NCBI GenBank assembly: GCA_009783315.1
Contig: WRHI01000025.1
Span: 1 to 33,097 of the forward strand
Source of the DNA: Peptococcaceae bacterium
GTDB lineage: Bacteria; Bacillota; Desulfitobacteriia; Desulfitobacteriales; Syntrophobotulaceae
Length of the DNA: 33,097 bases
Direction: 5' to 3'
The translations under genes were made by a program, and so were the position numbers. Under the pieces are notes generated by a model. That model was not told where the DNA came from, made no database searches, and saw only the letters and a list, made by a program, of their open reading frames with translations. Below are positions 32,635-33,097 of the stretch, one piece after another (position 1 is the stretch's first letter; each line of letters opens with the position of its first letter).

Positions 32635-32886
32635 TCACTTACCCCCTTGAGTGTCATCAGGTTTTGTCACAGCCCAATGCCCATCTTTTTTCGCCCCAAC
32701 GCGCCGGATCATGTTCTTTTTTTGTAAACTGTCCAAATACCGCTGCGCTGTTCTGCCGGACTTTGAAAGCCGCGCCGCGAGTTGTTCCACCGTTATCGCG
32801 GGATTCTCCGTTACGACGGAAAGCGCCGCTTGCTCCATTTTGTTTAATACGACATTTGTTGCGACATTTATTACGACATCGGACAT
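32635..32886 (-). CDS. small winged-HTH protein upstream of hsdM
   Basis: 83 aa from ATG 32886, with no good Shine-Dalgarno. The core TVEQLAARLSKSGRTAQRYLDSLQKKNMI followed by GAKKDGHWAV is the winged HTH seen at the C-termini of Schlafen/AlbA_2-type regulators. The stand-alone form may be a truncated remnant of such a protein or a small hsdM regulator. The N-terminus is encoded by three 12-bp imperfect repeats. Confidence 0.65.
   Translation of the reverse strand: MSDVVINVATNVVLNKMEQAALSVVTENPAITVEQLAARLSKSGRTAQRYLDSLQKKNMIRRVGAKKDGHWAVTKPDDTQGGK
32844..32879. repeat. three 12-bp imperfect tandem repeats at the 5' end of the wHTH gene
   Basis: TTAATACGACAT, TTGTTGCGACAT, TTATTACGACAT in succession (plus-strand reading), encoding the NV-rich N-terminus of the wHTH protein. 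Confidence 0.7.
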
Positions 32887-32927
32887 TTTTTCTGTCGTAT
32901 CGCGGGTGCATATTTAAAAAGTGCATG

Positions 32928-32976
32928 AATAAAGAGACTGCTCATACAATCTCAAGAGTGGAACAGTCTTTTATTT
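32928..32976. terminator. possible bidirectional terminator-like hairpin near the right end
   Basis: AATAAAGAGACTG (32928-32940) pairs imperfectly with CAGTCTTTTATTT (32964-32976), one base bulged, with a 23-nt loop. T-rich on both exits. The rest, to 33097, holds no gene that I can support. Confidence 0.3.
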
Positions 32977-33097
32977 GCTCCAAAAAATCTGCTATTCGGG
33001 GGTATTCATGCGGCATATGTATACAGTTCAATGAGGCACGAGGTAGGGTTTGGTGAGCGGGAGAATCCAAGCGCCTCTCTGCCTGACGCAACCTCAA

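Noticed and set aside
32942-33097. Minus-strand open frame of 51 codons entering from the right edge
   Set aside because: No start, no recognised motif and unusual composition; length is within chance expectation, so it is not listed as a gene.

Overview
The window looks like a chromosomal segment of a Gram-positive (Firmicutes) anaerobe, probably a clostridial lineage. The support is the gene order valS, folC, rex, maf, radC, mreB, mreC ... mreD, mrdA, minD, minE on the minus strand, the redox repressor Rex, a type VII secretion (T7SSb) effector locus, strong AGGAGG-type ribosome binding sites and frequent GTG/TTG starts. No rRNA, tRNA or CRISPR array was seen. I cannot name the genus from sequence alone.

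Layout. (1) About 1-4770, minus strand: a T7SSb accessory locus. Two small helical proteins precede a 540-aa LXG-like polymorphic toxin with a C-terminal PD-(D/E)xK-like, CdiA-type tRNase domain. A small zinc-ribbon protein and a CdiI-like immunity protein follow, then three tandem zinc-ribbon/membrane paralogues (one frameshifted) and the start of a YukD-like gene at the left edge. (2) 5017-8254, minus: a damage-response cassette of XRE repressor, ImmA-type protease, Y-family polymerase, an unknown 111-aa protein and an SRAP/HMCES protein, with a very good sigma-A promoter and a palindromic operator just downstream of it. (3) 8382-9943, plus: a half PIN-domain toxin with an intact 57-aa partner, then a leaderless two-PG-binding-domain amidase converging on minE. 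(4) 9940-14130: minE, minD, mrdA and mreD; minC is missing from its usual place. (5) 14184-19365: a self-contained cassette with its own promoter lies between mreD and mreC. It holds a secreted protein, a lipoprotein, two ABC-2 permeases, an ABC ATPase and an unknown helical protein. (6) 19582-28465: mreC, mreB, radC, maf, rex, folC, valS. Rex has no ATG/GTG/TTG start that keeps its DNA-binding domain. (7) 28774-33097: a decaying accessory island with an HTH gene, a YhcG/DUF1016 nuclease broken by a 7-bp tandem duplication, a one-TM protein, a DUF3788 remnant, an array of hairpins, and a lone type I methylase gene hsdM behind a small winged-HTH gene.

Together the core genes serve cell elongation (MreBCD, PBP2), division-site placement (MinDE), redox control (Rex), folate and Val-tRNA synthesis. 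The accessory blocks serve competition (T7SS toxin/immunity), mutagenesis and abasic-site repair, export and self-protection, and restriction or phage defence. A recurring oddity is short perfect tandem duplications (7-28 bp) at or just after stop codons (radC, mreC, valS, maf and others) and in yhcG, plus low-complexity insertions inside PBP2, ValS and FolC. This suggests a genome prone to short tandem duplication.
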